Source: an uncultured Chlorobiaceae bacterium (GTDB lineage: Bacteria > Bacteroidota > Chlorobiia > Chlorobiales > Chlorobiaceae). From it: a DNA stretch of 64,000 bases. Shown piece after piece: positions 1 through 9,429 of the stretch. The notes under the pieces were generated by a model. It did no database searches, was not told where the DNA came from, and saw only the letters and a list, made by a program, of their open reading frames with translations. Within the stretch, counting starts at the first letter, position 1; every line of letters begins with the position of its first letter. A program made the position numbers and the translations under genes. The stretch spans positions 1 through 64,000 of the forward strand of contig CAIPYV010000118.1 of NCBI GenBank assembly GCA_903869365.1, read 5' to 3'.

Positions 1-1
1 A

Positions 2-460
2 AAAATATTTAGGCTTATCAAATATAAAACGATGAATGACAACTGTGATCTCACTGGTACATTGCTTCCTGATAACCAACGAATAACCGCTTTTGGAAGA
101 TTTATGCGTAATTATTCGCTTGATGAATATCCTCAATTACTTAATGTACTTAAAGGTGATATGAGCTTGATAGGCCCTCGTCCACTATTGGTTAAGTATC
201 TTCCCCTTTATAATAAATACCAATCAAGACGTCATGAAGTTAGGCCTGGCATGACTGGTTGGGCTGCAGTTAACGGGCGTAATGCGCTTTCATGGGATGA
301 GAAGTTTGAACTTGATGTCTGGTATGTTGATAACATATCTTTTTTTCTCGATGTAAAAATATTAGTGTTAACGTTTCAGAAAATGTTAAAACGCGAAGGT
401 ATCAATCTTGTTCATAATCATATAAATACTCCTTTTAATAGTAAACAAGATAAAATCTGA
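2..460 (+). CDS. Bacterial sugar transferase (undecaprenyl-phosphate glycosyl-1-phosphate transferase family), 5' truncated by window start
   Basis: Frame is open from base 2 ([11 protein letters not shown]...); motifs [33 protein letters not shown] and [18 protein letters not shown] are typical of the family. Confidence 0.93.
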   Translation, partial: KIFRLIKYKTMNDNCDLTGTLLPDNQRITAFGRFMRNYSLDEYPQLLNVLKGDMSLIGPRPLLVKYLPLYNKYQSRRHEVRPGMTGWAAVNGRNALSWDEKFELDVWYVDNISFFLDVKILVLTFQKMLKREGINLVHNHINTPFNSKQDKI

Positions 461-461
461 T

Positions 462-1133
462 ATGGCAAACAAGGTTTTGATTATTGCTCCGCATCCTGAT
501 GATGAAGTTCTTGGTTGTGGTGGTATAATGAAAAAATATACCCATAATGGTGATGATGTTTACGTAATTATTATGACGAAAGGAACTCCCTCACTTTATT
601 CTGATGAAAAAATCATAAAAGTGAGAAGAGAAGCATTACAAGCTCATAAAATATTGGGTGTAAAAGAAACAAAATTTATGGATTTCTTTGCACCGGAATT
701 AGATTTATGTTCTCTTGCCGTAATCTCAGAAGCAATATCTTCTGTAATAAAACAATACAATATTAATATCCTTTATATCCCGCATCGTGGAGATATACAT
801 CATGACCACCGTGCTGTTTTTAATGCAAGCATTGTTGCTGCTCGTCCTGTTGGTAATTATTCAGTAAAGCAGATTTACGCTTATGAAACTTTGTCCGAGA
901 CTGAATGGGCACCTCCCTTTAGTGATGATGCGTTTATCCCGACATATTTTGTTAATATTCAAGACGAAATAAACGATAAAGTTAATGCTTTGATGTGTTA
1001 TACAGGTCAGATAAAAGAGTTCCCTTCATCAAGATCAGTAATTGCATTAAGGGCTTTGGCACAATATAGAGGTGCAACTGTTGGTTTTTCTTCAGCAGAG
1101 GCATTTATGCTTATTCGTTCTATACAATCATAA
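462..1133 (+). CDS. PIG-L/LmbE family deacetylase
   Basis: VLIIAPHPDDEVLGCGG motif, HHDHRAVFNA. Confidence 0.93.
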   Translation: MANKVLIIAPHPDDEVLGCGGIMKKYTHNGDDVYVIIMTKGTPSLYSDEKIIKVRREALQAHKILGVKETKFMDFFAPELDLCSLAVISEAISSVIKQYNINILYIPHRGDIHHDHRAVFNASIVAARPVGNYSVKQIYAYETLSETEWAPPFSDDAFIPTYFVNIQDEINDKVNALMCYTGQIKEFPSSRSVIALRALAQYRGATVGFSSAEAFMLIRSIQS

Positions 1134-1387
1134 TGATTTGCCCAATGAGAGAAACTATTATTGCAATTATGTCATCGATCGCGGATGATTCTGATTTGCA
1201 TCTTAAGTCTGAACTTCATGACCAAGATGTTTTACTCGAATGTGGACTTGACTCGCTTGGTTTTGCCATTCTTGTTGCGCATCTGGAGGAAGAGTTTGGT
1301 TACGATCCTTTCAGTTTGATGGATCAACCATATTATCCAAGAACATTTGGCGAATTTGTTGCCATCTATCAAAAGTATGCTCCGTGA
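1133..1387 (+). CDS. Acyl carrier protein
   Basis: ECGLDSLGFAILVAHLEEEFG phosphopantetheine attachment (DSLG). Confidence 0.85.
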   Translation: MICPMRETIIAIMSSIADDSDLHLKSELHDQDVLLECGLDSLGFAILVAHLEEEFGYDPFSLMDQPYYPRTFGEFVAIYQKYAP

Positions 1388-2715
1388 TGTTTGAAACCTT
1401 GTTTCAACTACTTTCTGAACTGCCACCTGATGGTCGCGCTCTTCTTCTGCCTTCGGAATGTATTCCTATGGCCACATTGAGAAGGGATGCATCCCTTTTA
1501 GCTCAGCACTCTCAACTTCCGAAGGGTTGCCGGATTGCTTTATGCGGCCTTTCTCCGCTAAAACTAATAAAAGCTGTTATAGCGTTTGATGGAACCGTTA
1601 ATGTCATGCTCCTTTTGCCAGCATCAATGGATGCGAGAACCACCAATCAACTGATACAATCTTCTCATTGTACTCACCGTATTGATGCATTATTGGATGA
1701 ACCTGAATCGATTGCTTCACTACTCAACTTACCATTGAGAGATGAAGCACCAACACGTTGGCTGCTTGCCTCTTCAGGGACAACAGGTACACCAAAACTT
1801 ATTGAGCATACGCTTGCTTCACTTTGTCGTTCTGTCAAGCGGGATACTGTGTGTGGTTCGGAGTTTGTTTGGGGGCTTCTTTACGATCCTTGTCGTTTTG
1901 CTGGAATGCAGGTTGTGTTGCAGGCACTGCTCTCAACTTCAGGACTGTGTGTTTCTGAATCAATGGATTTTGATACTCAAATCACTGGTTTTATTGCAAA
2001 CAAGGTAAATGCACTCTCGGCAACACCTTCGCTTTGGCGCAGGTTGTTGATGGATGGGAGAATAGCCGAACTACCGTTACGTCAGATTACACTTGGCGGA
2101 GAAACCGTTGATCAGAACATTCTTGATGCATTGAAACATGCTTTTCCTGTCGCGCGAGTTATACATATCTATGCGTCAACAGAGGTTGGTACAGGGTTTT
2201 CTGTGCATGATGGATTTGCCGGTTTTCCTGCTAATTGGATTGATAGCGTGATTGCACCGTTACCGTTACGTGTACGTGAAGATGGTCATCTGCTTGTCAA
2301 ACCTTGGATTCTGCCAGGGGGAAAGGAGATACTTGATCGTGTCGATGCAGATGGTTATCTTGATACGCAGGATTTGGTAAGAGTAGAGGGTGATCGGGTG
2401 TTTTTTTTAGGAAGGGCATCGGGTGCAATAAATGTTGGAGGTAACAAGGTTAATCCAGAAGAAATTGAATGCTGTATAAGAGAAGTTGAAGGGGTTTATG
2501 ATGTTCGGGTTTATGCAAAAAAAAACAGCATAATGGGTCAGATTGTAGCTGCTGAGGTTGTATCTGCTATTGAGGTAGAGCCCGAACCATTACGGAAAAG
2601 CATTCAGCGTCATTGCCGCTCGCATCTTGAAAACTGGCAGGTACCTGTTTTTATTTCATTTGTGACTGCCTTGAAAGAAACCTCTTCCGGTAAACGAGAG
2701 AGATTGCCAGTATGA
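1384..2715 (+). CDS. AMP-binding acyl/fatty acid ligase
   Basis: LLASSGTTGTPKLIEHT, YASTEVG, GGNKVNPEEIE, SSGKRER motifs of ANL adenylating enzymes. Confidence 0.92.
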   Translation: MMFETLFQLLSELPPDGRALLLPSECIPMATLRRDASLLAQHSQLPKGCRIALCGLSPLKLIKAVIAFDGTVNVMLLLPASMDARTTNQLIQSSHCTHRIDALLDEPESIASLLNLPLRDEAPTRWLLASSGTTGTPKLIEHTLASLCRSVKRDTVCGSEFVWGLLYDPCRFAGMQVVLQALLSTSGLCVSESMDFDTQITGFIANKVNALSATPSLWRRLLMDGRIAELPLRQITLGGETVDQNILDALKHAFPVARVIHIYASTEVGTGFSVHDGFAGFPANWIDSVIAPLPLRVREDGHLLVKPWILPGGKEILDRVDADGYLDTQDLVRVEGDRVFFLGRASGAINVGGNKVNPEEIECCIREVEGVYDVRVYAKKNSIMGQIVAAEVVSAIEVEPEPLRKSIQRHCRSHLENWQVPVFISFVTALKETSSGKRERLPV

Positions 2716-3434
2716 AAATAATTGTTGTTACCGGAGCTACCCGCGGACTTGGGCTGGCAATTTCCAGGCAATGTGTTGATGACGGTTATCGGGTTGTGGC
2801 CGTAGGTCGTACTTTGAGTAGTGGCCTTGATGCTCTGATATGCAAACATCCTGAACAGGTCGTTTTTGAGCGGTACGATTTTTCAGATACTATCGGCATT
2901 CATGCGTTTGCCCTCCATATCACCAAAACTTGGGGTCGTCCATGGGGGTTGGTTAATAATGCGGCTCTTGGAAATGACGGGGTTCTTGCAACGCTGCATG
3001 AGCGCGACATTGGCGCATTGATCCGGGTTAACATTGAGGCGCCTATACTTCTTACAAAGTATCTTCTTCGCCCTATGCTGATCAACAGTGCGGGGCGCAT
3101 TATAAATGTCTCCTCCATCATAGCTGCGACGGGCTTCAATGGCCTTTCGGTTTATGGTGCAACTAAAGCTGCTCTGGCGGGATTTACCCGTTCATTGGCA
3201 CGTGAGGTTGGGAAGGCAAATATCACTGTCAATACTTTGGCACCAGGATATATGGAGACAGAAATGACCTTGGCCCTTCAGGGAGACAAACTTGAATCAA
3301 TCAAGAGACGTACTTCTTTGGGACACCTTGCCACGGTTACAGATGCAGCTTTTGCTGTGAGTTATCTCCTGAGCGAACATGCGGCAAACGTAACAGGTAC
3401 GACTATTACTGTTGATGCGGGGAGTACGGCTTGA
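2712..3434 (+). CDS. SDR oxidoreductase (3-oxoacyl-ACP reductase-like)
   Basis: VTGATRGLGLAIS, NNAALG, YGATKAAL, DAGSTA. Confidence 0.9.
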   Translation: MKIIVVTGATRGLGLAISRQCVDDGYRVVAVGRTLSSGLDALICKHPEQVVFERYDFSDTIGIHAFALHITKTWGRPWGLVNNAALGNDGVLATLHERDIGALIRVNIEAPILLTKYLLRPMLINSAGRIINVSSIIAATGFNGLSVYGATKAALAGFTRSLAREVGKANITVNTLAPGYMETEMTLALQGDKLESIKRRTSLGHLATVTDAAFAVSYLLSEHAANVTGTTITVDAGSTA

Positions 3435-4240
3435 TGCTGAATCTCGACAATCTGCAAGTCAGACAAGCTGTGGATGGCGATGCTCAGGCGGTTGTTGATC
3501 TTCTTTCTGATAATGGCATGAACCCATATTGGAAAAATAAGTCGCAATGGTATCATTTTTATCGTGATTATCCTGAAGGATCTCCTTTGTCGATAATTGC
3601 TGAATGCGATGGTAAGGTGATCGGGCATTATGGGCTTCTGCCGGTTAAATTTGGTACGTGGGAAGCTATGCTTGGACTCCATGCCCACGTAGCAGCGCCA
3701 TATCGAGGTTTAATGGTAATTTCCATGTTGATGAAGGATGTTGACCGGTATGCAATTGATGCAGGAGCAAAGGCGATATGCGGGTTCGCAAATCCTCAGT
3801 TTTCCTTGATTAAAAAAACGTTTTTCAAATGGAAAATTCCTTTTTGGCTTGGGTTCAAATCAGGTTTGACTGTTGATGATTTGAAAAGGGATGATGCTCC
3901 TTTTTTCTTTTCTTACTCTGATAAATGGTTTAAGTGGCGTTTTGGTAGCGTAAAAAATATTTATTTCAGCCGCTATATAACGAAAGAGAGGATCGAAAAA
4001 AGGCAGTTACTGAAAAGCATTCGGGAGGCTTCTCTGTCAGATGAAATGATGTTATCAGGTTGCGAAGGTTGGTCGAAGCACTTTATGTTTACTCAAGAAC
4101 AAAAAGGTCAATTCTGCCAGCCATTTTCTTTGAAGGTCTATGATAAGGAGCTAATTGCTGCTGGCATTTACAAGCCGGAAAAATGGTTTATTGAAATGGG
4201 GGATTCTGACACGTTTAAGTATAGTCCTTGGGATATGTAG
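3431..4240 (+). CDS. GNAT family N-acetyltransferase
   Basis: N-terminal GNAT-like VRQAVDGDAQAVVDLL..., GHYGLLPVKFGTWEAMLGLHAHVAAPYRGLMV. Confidence 0.75.
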   Translation: MMLNLDNLQVRQAVDGDAQAVVDLLSDNGMNPYWKNKSQWYHFYRDYPEGSPLSIIAECDGKVIGHYGLLPVKFGTWEAMLGLHAHVAAPYRGLMVISMLMKDVDRYAIDAGAKAICGFANPQFSLIKKTFFKWKIPFWLGFKSGLTVDDLKRDDAPFFFSYSDKWFKWRFGSVKNIYFSRYITKERIEKRQLLKSIREASLSDEMMLSGCEGWSKHFMFTQEQKGQFCQPFSLKVYDKELIAAGIYKPEKWFIEMGDSDTFKYSPWDM

Positions 4241-4300
4241 CAAAACATATTGAAACAGAGGTCGGTTAATGGAAAAGTTTAACTCAAAAATTATTATACC

Positions 4301-4534
4301 ATGCAGGAACAACAGTTTATCAATGCTTTGAAAGAAGCTCTTGAAATTCAGGATAGAGAGGTTTTGATCACAGATGATTTCAGGCACTATCCAGAATGGG
4401 ATTCTCTGGCGCAACTGACGCTTATTGCTATGCTTGATGAAGAGTTTGAAGTTTCTCTGGAGATGAAGCTTTTCAAAGAACTTGTTACGGTCGGAGATTT
4501 GTTTGAAGCTGTTAAATCAGCCCAGAATGGGTAG
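4301..4534 (+). CDS. Acyl carrier protein (second)
   Basis: YPEWDSLAQLTLIAMLDEEFEV phosphopantetheine motif. Confidence 0.82.
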   Translation: MQEQQFINALKEALEIQDREVLITDDFRHYPEWDSLAQLTLIAMLDEEFEVSLEMKLFKELVTVGDLFEAVKSAQNG

Positions 4535-4576
4535 CATAAGTACTCCCGATAATTTAGTTTTACCTACACTACATTT

Positions 4577-5635
4577 ATGGCCTACCTTGAGTTTTTCGGG
4601 ACCGGGATTCTTGGTCTTTCGGCAGCCGTTCCCCGTCATGTTATTGATAACTATTCTTATACAGAACATTTTCCTGCTGATGATGTAAGAGATATTATAG
4701 ATAAAATCGGGGTGAAGGAGCGGCGTTTTGCTGATACAGAAACCTGTGCTTCAGACCTATGTTTTGCTGCTGCTGAAAAGCTTTTCATTGATATGGATGT
4801 TGATAGATCTGAAATAGATCTTTTACTTTTTGTGTCGCAAACACCTGATTATCGTATGCCTGCAACCGCTATTATCCTGCAGCATAGGCTTGGACTACCG
4901 GATACCACAGTTGCTTTTGATATCAGCATTGGTTGTTCAGGGTTTCTGTATGGCTTATCTGTTGCGTTTGCCATGCTTCAGCAGAAAGGTTTTAGAAGAG
5001 CACTTGTGCTTGACGGCGAAACACGATCTAAAGTCTATTCACCAAAGGATCGAAAAACCGCTTTTCTTTTTGGTGATGCGGGTGTGGCAGCATTGCTTGG
5101 TAAGCATGCCAAGTTTGGTGAGAGTTATTTTTCGATCCATTCAGATGGTTCGCGTGAGTCCATGATCAAAATCAATGCAGGGGGTTACAGGAATCCAAGC
5201 TCGGTTGACACGGTTAAAGAGCATGTTGTTGATGAGTTTGGGAATATCCGCACTGAAGAGCAGGGTTATATGAATGGAGCAGATGTGTTTAACTTCCTTA
5301 TCAGGGAAGTCCCCAAGGATGTACATGGCATGTTTGAGCATTTTGCTGTTGATCAGTCATCAATTGATTATTTCGTGTTTCACCAAGCGAACAGTTATAT
5401 GAATAGCTATCTGGTTAAAAAGCTGAAGCTTGATGTGGCTAAAGTGCCGATGTCAATTGAGAAATTCGGAAATACCTCTTCTGTTTCTATTCCATTGACC
5501 ATTGTGTCCGAATTGAGAGATAATCTTGAAGGGAGAAAAAAACTGCTGCTTTGCGGTTTTGGAGTAGGTTTATCGTGGGCGACGGCTCTGATAAATCTTG
5601 TTGAGTGTCATGTCAGTAGCATTGTAGAGATATAG
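4577..5635 (+). CDS. 3-oxoacyl-ACP synthase III (FabH-like ketoacyl synthase)
   Basis: Catalytic DISIGCSGFLYGL, FVFHQANSYM, KFGNTSSVSIP (Cys-His-Asn). Confidence 0.93.
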   Translation: MAYLEFFGTGILGLSAAVPRHVIDNYSYTEHFPADDVRDIIDKIGVKERRFADTETCASDLCFAAAEKLFIDMDVDRSEIDLLLFVSQTPDYRMPATAIILQHRLGLPDTTVAFDISIGCSGFLYGLSVAFAMLQQKGFRRALVLDGETRSKVYSPKDRKTAFLFGDAGVAALLGKHAKFGESYFSIHSDGSRESMIKINAGGYRNPSSVDTVKEHVVDEFGNIRTEEQGYMNGADVFNFLIREVPKDVHGMFEHFAVDQSSIDYFVFHQANSYMNSYLVKKLKLDVAKVPMSIEKFGNTSSVSIPLTIVSELRDNLEGRKKLLLCGFGVGLSWATALINLVECHVSSIVEI

Positions 5636-5643
5636 ACATTCCT

Positions 5644-6414
5644 ATGGACCATAGAAATCCATTTACCATTGATTCTAAATTGGTGCTTGTAACAGGTGCG
5701 TCCTCAGGTATCGGTCGTGTTTGTGCTGTTCAATCTGCCGCCATGGGCGCAAGGGTGATTCTCTTTGGAAGAGATATTGAACGACTCGAAAAAACAAGAG
5801 CTTTGATGCCGAATAACGAGAATCATCTTATCTATACAGTTGATCTTACTGATTACGAAAAGGTGGCCTCTATTGTCAAGGATCTTGAGGTGCAAGCTGG
5901 AAAAATCCATGGAATTGTTCATTGTGCAGGTATATCCACTACACTTCCATTAAAAATGATCACTCCAGACAAGCTCGACCTATTTTTTCATACCAATGTT
6001 CATGCAGCAATACATCTTACTAAACTTGTTACCGCTAAATCTGTTATGGCTTCTGAAGGAGGAAGTATAGTTTTTATCAGTTCGGTAATGGGTTCAGTAG
6101 GGGAAGTGGGTAAAACAATTTATAGTTTAACCAAAGGTGCATTGATGGCTGGATCAAAATCCCTTGCTCTTGAGCTTGCTCCAAGGAATATAAGGGTTAA
6201 CTGTGTGGCTCCCGGAGTTGTTGAGACTCCGTTGTCCGCCAAGGCTGTCTATAATCAGGATGAAGATTTGTTAAAGAAGATTAAAAGTTATCATCCGCTT
6301 GGTCTGGGGCGTGCCGAGGATGTGGCCAATGCCTCTGTTTTTCTCTTGTCGGATGCAGCCCGTTGGATAACCGGTACAACCATGTTTGTTGATGGAGGAT
6401 ACACTGCGAGGTAA
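5644..6414 (+). CDS. SDR oxidoreductase (FabG-like)
   Basis: VTGASSGIGRVCA, YSLTKGAL, FVDGGYTAR. Confidence 0.92.
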   Translation: MDHRNPFTIDSKLVLVTGASSGIGRVCAVQSAAMGARVILFGRDIERLEKTRALMPNNENHLIYTVDLTDYEKVASIVKDLEVQAGKIHGIVHCAGISTTLPLKMITPDKLDLFFHTNVHAAIHLTKLVTAKSVMASEGGSIVFISSVMGSVGEVGKTIYSLTKGALMAGSKSLALELAPRNIRVNCVAPGVVETPLSAKAVYNQDEDLLKKIKSYHPLGLGRAEDVANASVFLLSDAARWITGTTMFVDGGYTAR

Positions 6415-6424
6415 ATCAAACATT

Positions 6425-7117
6425 ATGAAGCATGTTATAATTATTGGTGCTGGGGGACATGGCGCAGAGATTGATGAATATATTCTTTTCAATCAGCAGC
6501 ATGCGGAGGGTTATAATTTTGAGGTTATTGGATTTCTCGATGATAATCCCGATAATTATGCCCGTTATCAGTTATCAGCACCGCTGCTTGGCGATGTGAA
6601 AAAGCACAATATTATCTCCGGTTGCTCCTATATTATTGCTATTGCCAGCCTTGGTTATCGCCGGCAGTTTGTTGAGCATTTTCTTGAGCAGGGGGCTGCG
6701 TTTGTTTCAATGATTCACCAAACCGCCTGTATTTCAGCATCAGCTACCATAGGGAGTGGAGTAGTAATTGGTCCGCATGTCAATATAGGACCGAATGTTT
6801 CTGTTGGTGATTTTACACTGCTTAATTCTCGATGCAGTATGGGGCATGATACTATTGTCGGACGGTTTAATATTATTACGCCTAATGTTTGTTTTTCAGG
6901 TTTTACCAAAGTTGGTCATGGTAATCTGTTTGGAATAAACAGCTCGACTATTCCTGGTACCACTGTCGGTAATGGCAATCAGATTGCTGCTGGAATGGTG
7001 CTTGATAAAGATGTCGGTGATGATTCTGTTGTTTTTTATCGCTATAAGGAGCGGGTTATTGCTGTCCCAAAAGCGGACGAAAATATTATTTCATCACACG
7101 AAGAATCTGCTTCGTAA
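6425..7117 (+). CDS. Sugar O/N-acyltransferase, PglD/NeuD-like left-handed beta-helix
   Basis: MKHVIIIGAGGHGAEI start, hexapeptide repeats (ASATIGSGVVIGPHVNIGPNVSVGDF); internal Met chosen over ORF start 6386, which overlaps the upstream gene. Confidence 0.9.
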   Translation: MKHVIIIGAGGHGAEIDEYILFNQQHAEGYNFEVIGFLDDNPDNYARYQLSAPLLGDVKKHNIISGCSYIIAIASLGYRRQFVEHFLEQGAAFVSMIHQTACISASATIGSGVVIGPHVNIGPNVSVGDFTLLNSRCSMGHDTIVGRFNIITPNVCFSGFTKVGHGNLFGINSSTIPGTTVGNGNQIAAGMVLDKDVGDDSVVFYRYKERVIAVPKADENIISSHEESAS

Positions 7118-7156
7118 GGCTTAAATAATGTTCGTTTCGTTTACAGCTTAGTGCGC

Positions 7157-8455
7157 TTAAGGTTCAGCAATCCAGTCCATAAGTGCTTTGTGTGTTTTAT
7201 ACTCTTGGATAATTGGCTTGTTACTCGACTTGTTAAAAAAAAGGAAAGTTGTTAACTTCTGCGCTTTGATTCTGATAAACTCTCGGTAATGAATACCGTA
7301 TGCTATCAGTGGACTGGTGTTTTTTGGTAATTTATGTACTCTCAGGGTTTTGTGAAGTGATGGAAAAAGTAATGGGATAATAGCGTTATATTTTTTGATC
7401 AATGGGCGAGAGTAAGGTAGCGATCTGTTAACTTTGTCGTTAGAGAATTTTATGCTTTTGGTATGGAATATAATGTCAATTGCATGTTGTGTCATCAATG
7501 GCATACTTTTGTAGCGTATTGTTGAAAGTGCCTGATCTGGTATCGAGGTGTATAACAAATTATTGACGAGTTCAAGCATCAGGAAAACACTTTTACCTAG
7601 TTCCCATTTTTTTGCTGTAAGAATAATATCATCATAATGTAATTTATCGCCATAGTGTTCGATAAGTAATGATATATCACAAAGTGTTTTAAGGTTTATC
7701 TCCAGATCGTGGCTGAAGATCGAGTGTATGCAGAGGTGTAACAGCAAATCAGCGGGGCATAGCACATTCATTTCGAGATCATTGACCATCTGTATTGTTG
7801 ATTGATCCCACAGATGTTCAATAGCAACACTGAGATTATTTTCTTGATTGGCAATATTCCAGTGCAGTTCCAGCATGAGAGAACCATTACGGCTGTAAAA
7901 TGGAGGCAGATGTTTTTCCATATCTTCGGTCAACTCGTCTTCAGTAATCTCTCTCTGAGATTGATAACCGCACTCTGCTAGAATACAGCTTGCACGGTAG
8001 AGATCTTTTTTGGGTACCAAAATATCGAGATCGCACATTTGTCGCTCACCGGGGTGTTGGTATACGGAATTTGCTAAATGCACTCCTTTCAGTGCTATAA
8101 CTTTTATTCCTGCGACATCAAATGCTTTTTTTATTTGGAAATATGCATCGGTTAAACGGACAACCTTTGCTGTGTTCGAAAAATAACTGTATTGAAGATA
8201 GGAAAAGAGCTTATGAGGTAATAACTCCGTGAGTGAGTTTTGTTTCAAGCGTTTATAGATAAGGGGAGTGACTCCCTGCCGGGTAATACTTTCAGAAAAA
8301 GATGCCCATTCACCCTCTGTCATGAGTTTCATTTGGTCAGAGATCCACTTGGGATCACTTTTTTTTTGCAGACAGGCAAGAAGAAGTAGATGATGATTTT
8401 CCAAAGGCAGGTTATGAAGTTTATCGCGCATGACTTGTGTTGGAATTCCTTCCAT
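7157..8455 (-). CDS. Nucleotidyltransferase family protein (NTP_transf_5-like)
   Basis: VIALKGVHLANSVYQHPGERQMCDLDILVPKKDLYRA...LELHWNIAN. Confidence 0.85.
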   Translation of the reverse strand: MEGIPTQVMRDKLHNLPLENHHLLLLACLQKKSDPKWISDQMKLMTEGEWASFSESITRQGVTPLIYKRLKQNSLTELLPHKLFSYLQYSYFSNTAKVVRLTDAYFQIKKAFDVAGIKVIALKGVHLANSVYQHPGERQMCDLDILVPKKDLYRASCILAECGYQSQREITEDELTEDMEKHLPPFYSRNGSLMLELHWNIANQENNLSVAIEHLWDQSTIQMVNDLEMNVLCPADLLLHLCIHSIFSHDLEINLKTLCDISLLIEHYGDKLHYDDIILTAKKWELGKSVFLMLELVNNLLYTSIPDQALSTIRYKSMPLMTQHAIDIIFHTKSIKFSNDKVNRSLPYSRPLIKKYNAIIPLLFPSLHKTLRVHKLPKNTSPLIAYGIHYREFIRIKAQKLTTFLFFNKSSNKPIIQEYKTHKALMDWIAEP

Positions 8456-8821
8456 CTATCCGATTATCCTGAGACCATCATAATTTTCATCCTCACGCTC
8501 ACACCGGATGGGCTTACGGCGTGCATAGCGTTCCGGTCTGGTGTGTTCCAGGTACCAAGCACTTGCTTTCCAGTCTGTTTTGCATGCCTTGAAGATGTTT
8601 CGAAGGTGTGTCAGTTCGCACAGCGCCATTGCTCTGGGCATCTCATCGTAGAGCATTTGTTGCAGGCTCACGATCTCGTTCTCCGAATCCTTCTTCCCCT
8701 GATTATACCACAAATAATAGGTCTTGCGGCAGATACCGCATACATAACAGGCATTCTCAATAGTCATTCCCAAAGTAATATACTTCAGAATGTTGTCAAT
8801 CCTGTTTTGGTGTAGTTTCAT
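8456..8821 (-). CDS. Helix-turn-helix (phBC6A51/terminase-small-subunit-like) protein
   Basis: ITLGMTIENACYVCGICRKTYYLWYNQGK HTH followed by TDWKASAWYLEHTRPERYARR. Confidence 0.65.
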   Translation of the reverse strand: MKLHQNRIDNILKYITLGMTIENACYVCGICRKTYYLWYNQGKKDSENEIVSLQQMLYDEMPRAMALCELTHLRNIFKACKTDWKASAWYLEHTRPERYARRKPIRCEREDENYDGLRIIG

Positions 8822-9129
8822 TGTTGTTCTTCTTTCCGCGTGTGTAATACATAAACAATGTAATCATTGCTCATAAAGAGCTTAATATCTTTTCTGTAAA
8901 ATAATAGAAAATCAGGTACTGTTTATTTTGTTACCTCATAATACAGTCGTTTTGAGTGCGGAATGTTTTGTGGTATTTTATCGTTGGCTGTATAGCGTAT
9001 TGTTTGAAATTCTTGGTAGTTGAGCAGATGTGGTTGCGGGTTTCTACTTTCGTTAAGTGTATATACTGTATACCTGTTGAATAAACATATAACATAAATT
9101 TTTTATAACACTGTAACTTTATAAATTCG

Positions 9130-9429
9130 ATGAAGTACGACAACAAACCTCTTGCTGACCCCTTGTTGGTTCTCAGGGAGGAATTTGATGACTGGGCCAT
9201 TCTTTTTGATCCTGATACCGGAGACTCTTTCGGCCTTAACCCTGTGAGTGTTTTTATTTTTAAACATCTTGACGGCCGGCATACTCTGCAAAGTATTATG
9301 ACGGAGTTGCTTGATAAGTGTGAAGACGCTCCTGATGATGCTGAGCAATATGTTCGTGATTTCATTGATGATCTTGTAGAGAGAGGGTTTGCGGGCTATG
9401 CATTAGGGGCGGAAGTTAATGCGCTTTGA
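9130..9429 (+). CDS. scmD: PqqD-family peptide chaperone / RRE protein (ScmD-like)
   Basis: ILFDPDTGDSFGLNPVSVFIFKHLDGRHTLQSIMTELLDKCEDAPDDAEQYVRDFIDDLVERGF is a PqqD fold signature; start overlaps radical SAM gene cluster. Confidence 0.87.
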   Translation: MKYDNKPLADPLLVLREEFDDWAILFDPDTGDSFGLNPVSVFIFKHLDGRHTLQSIMTELLDKCEDAPDDAEQYVRDFIDDLVERGFAGYALGAEVNAL

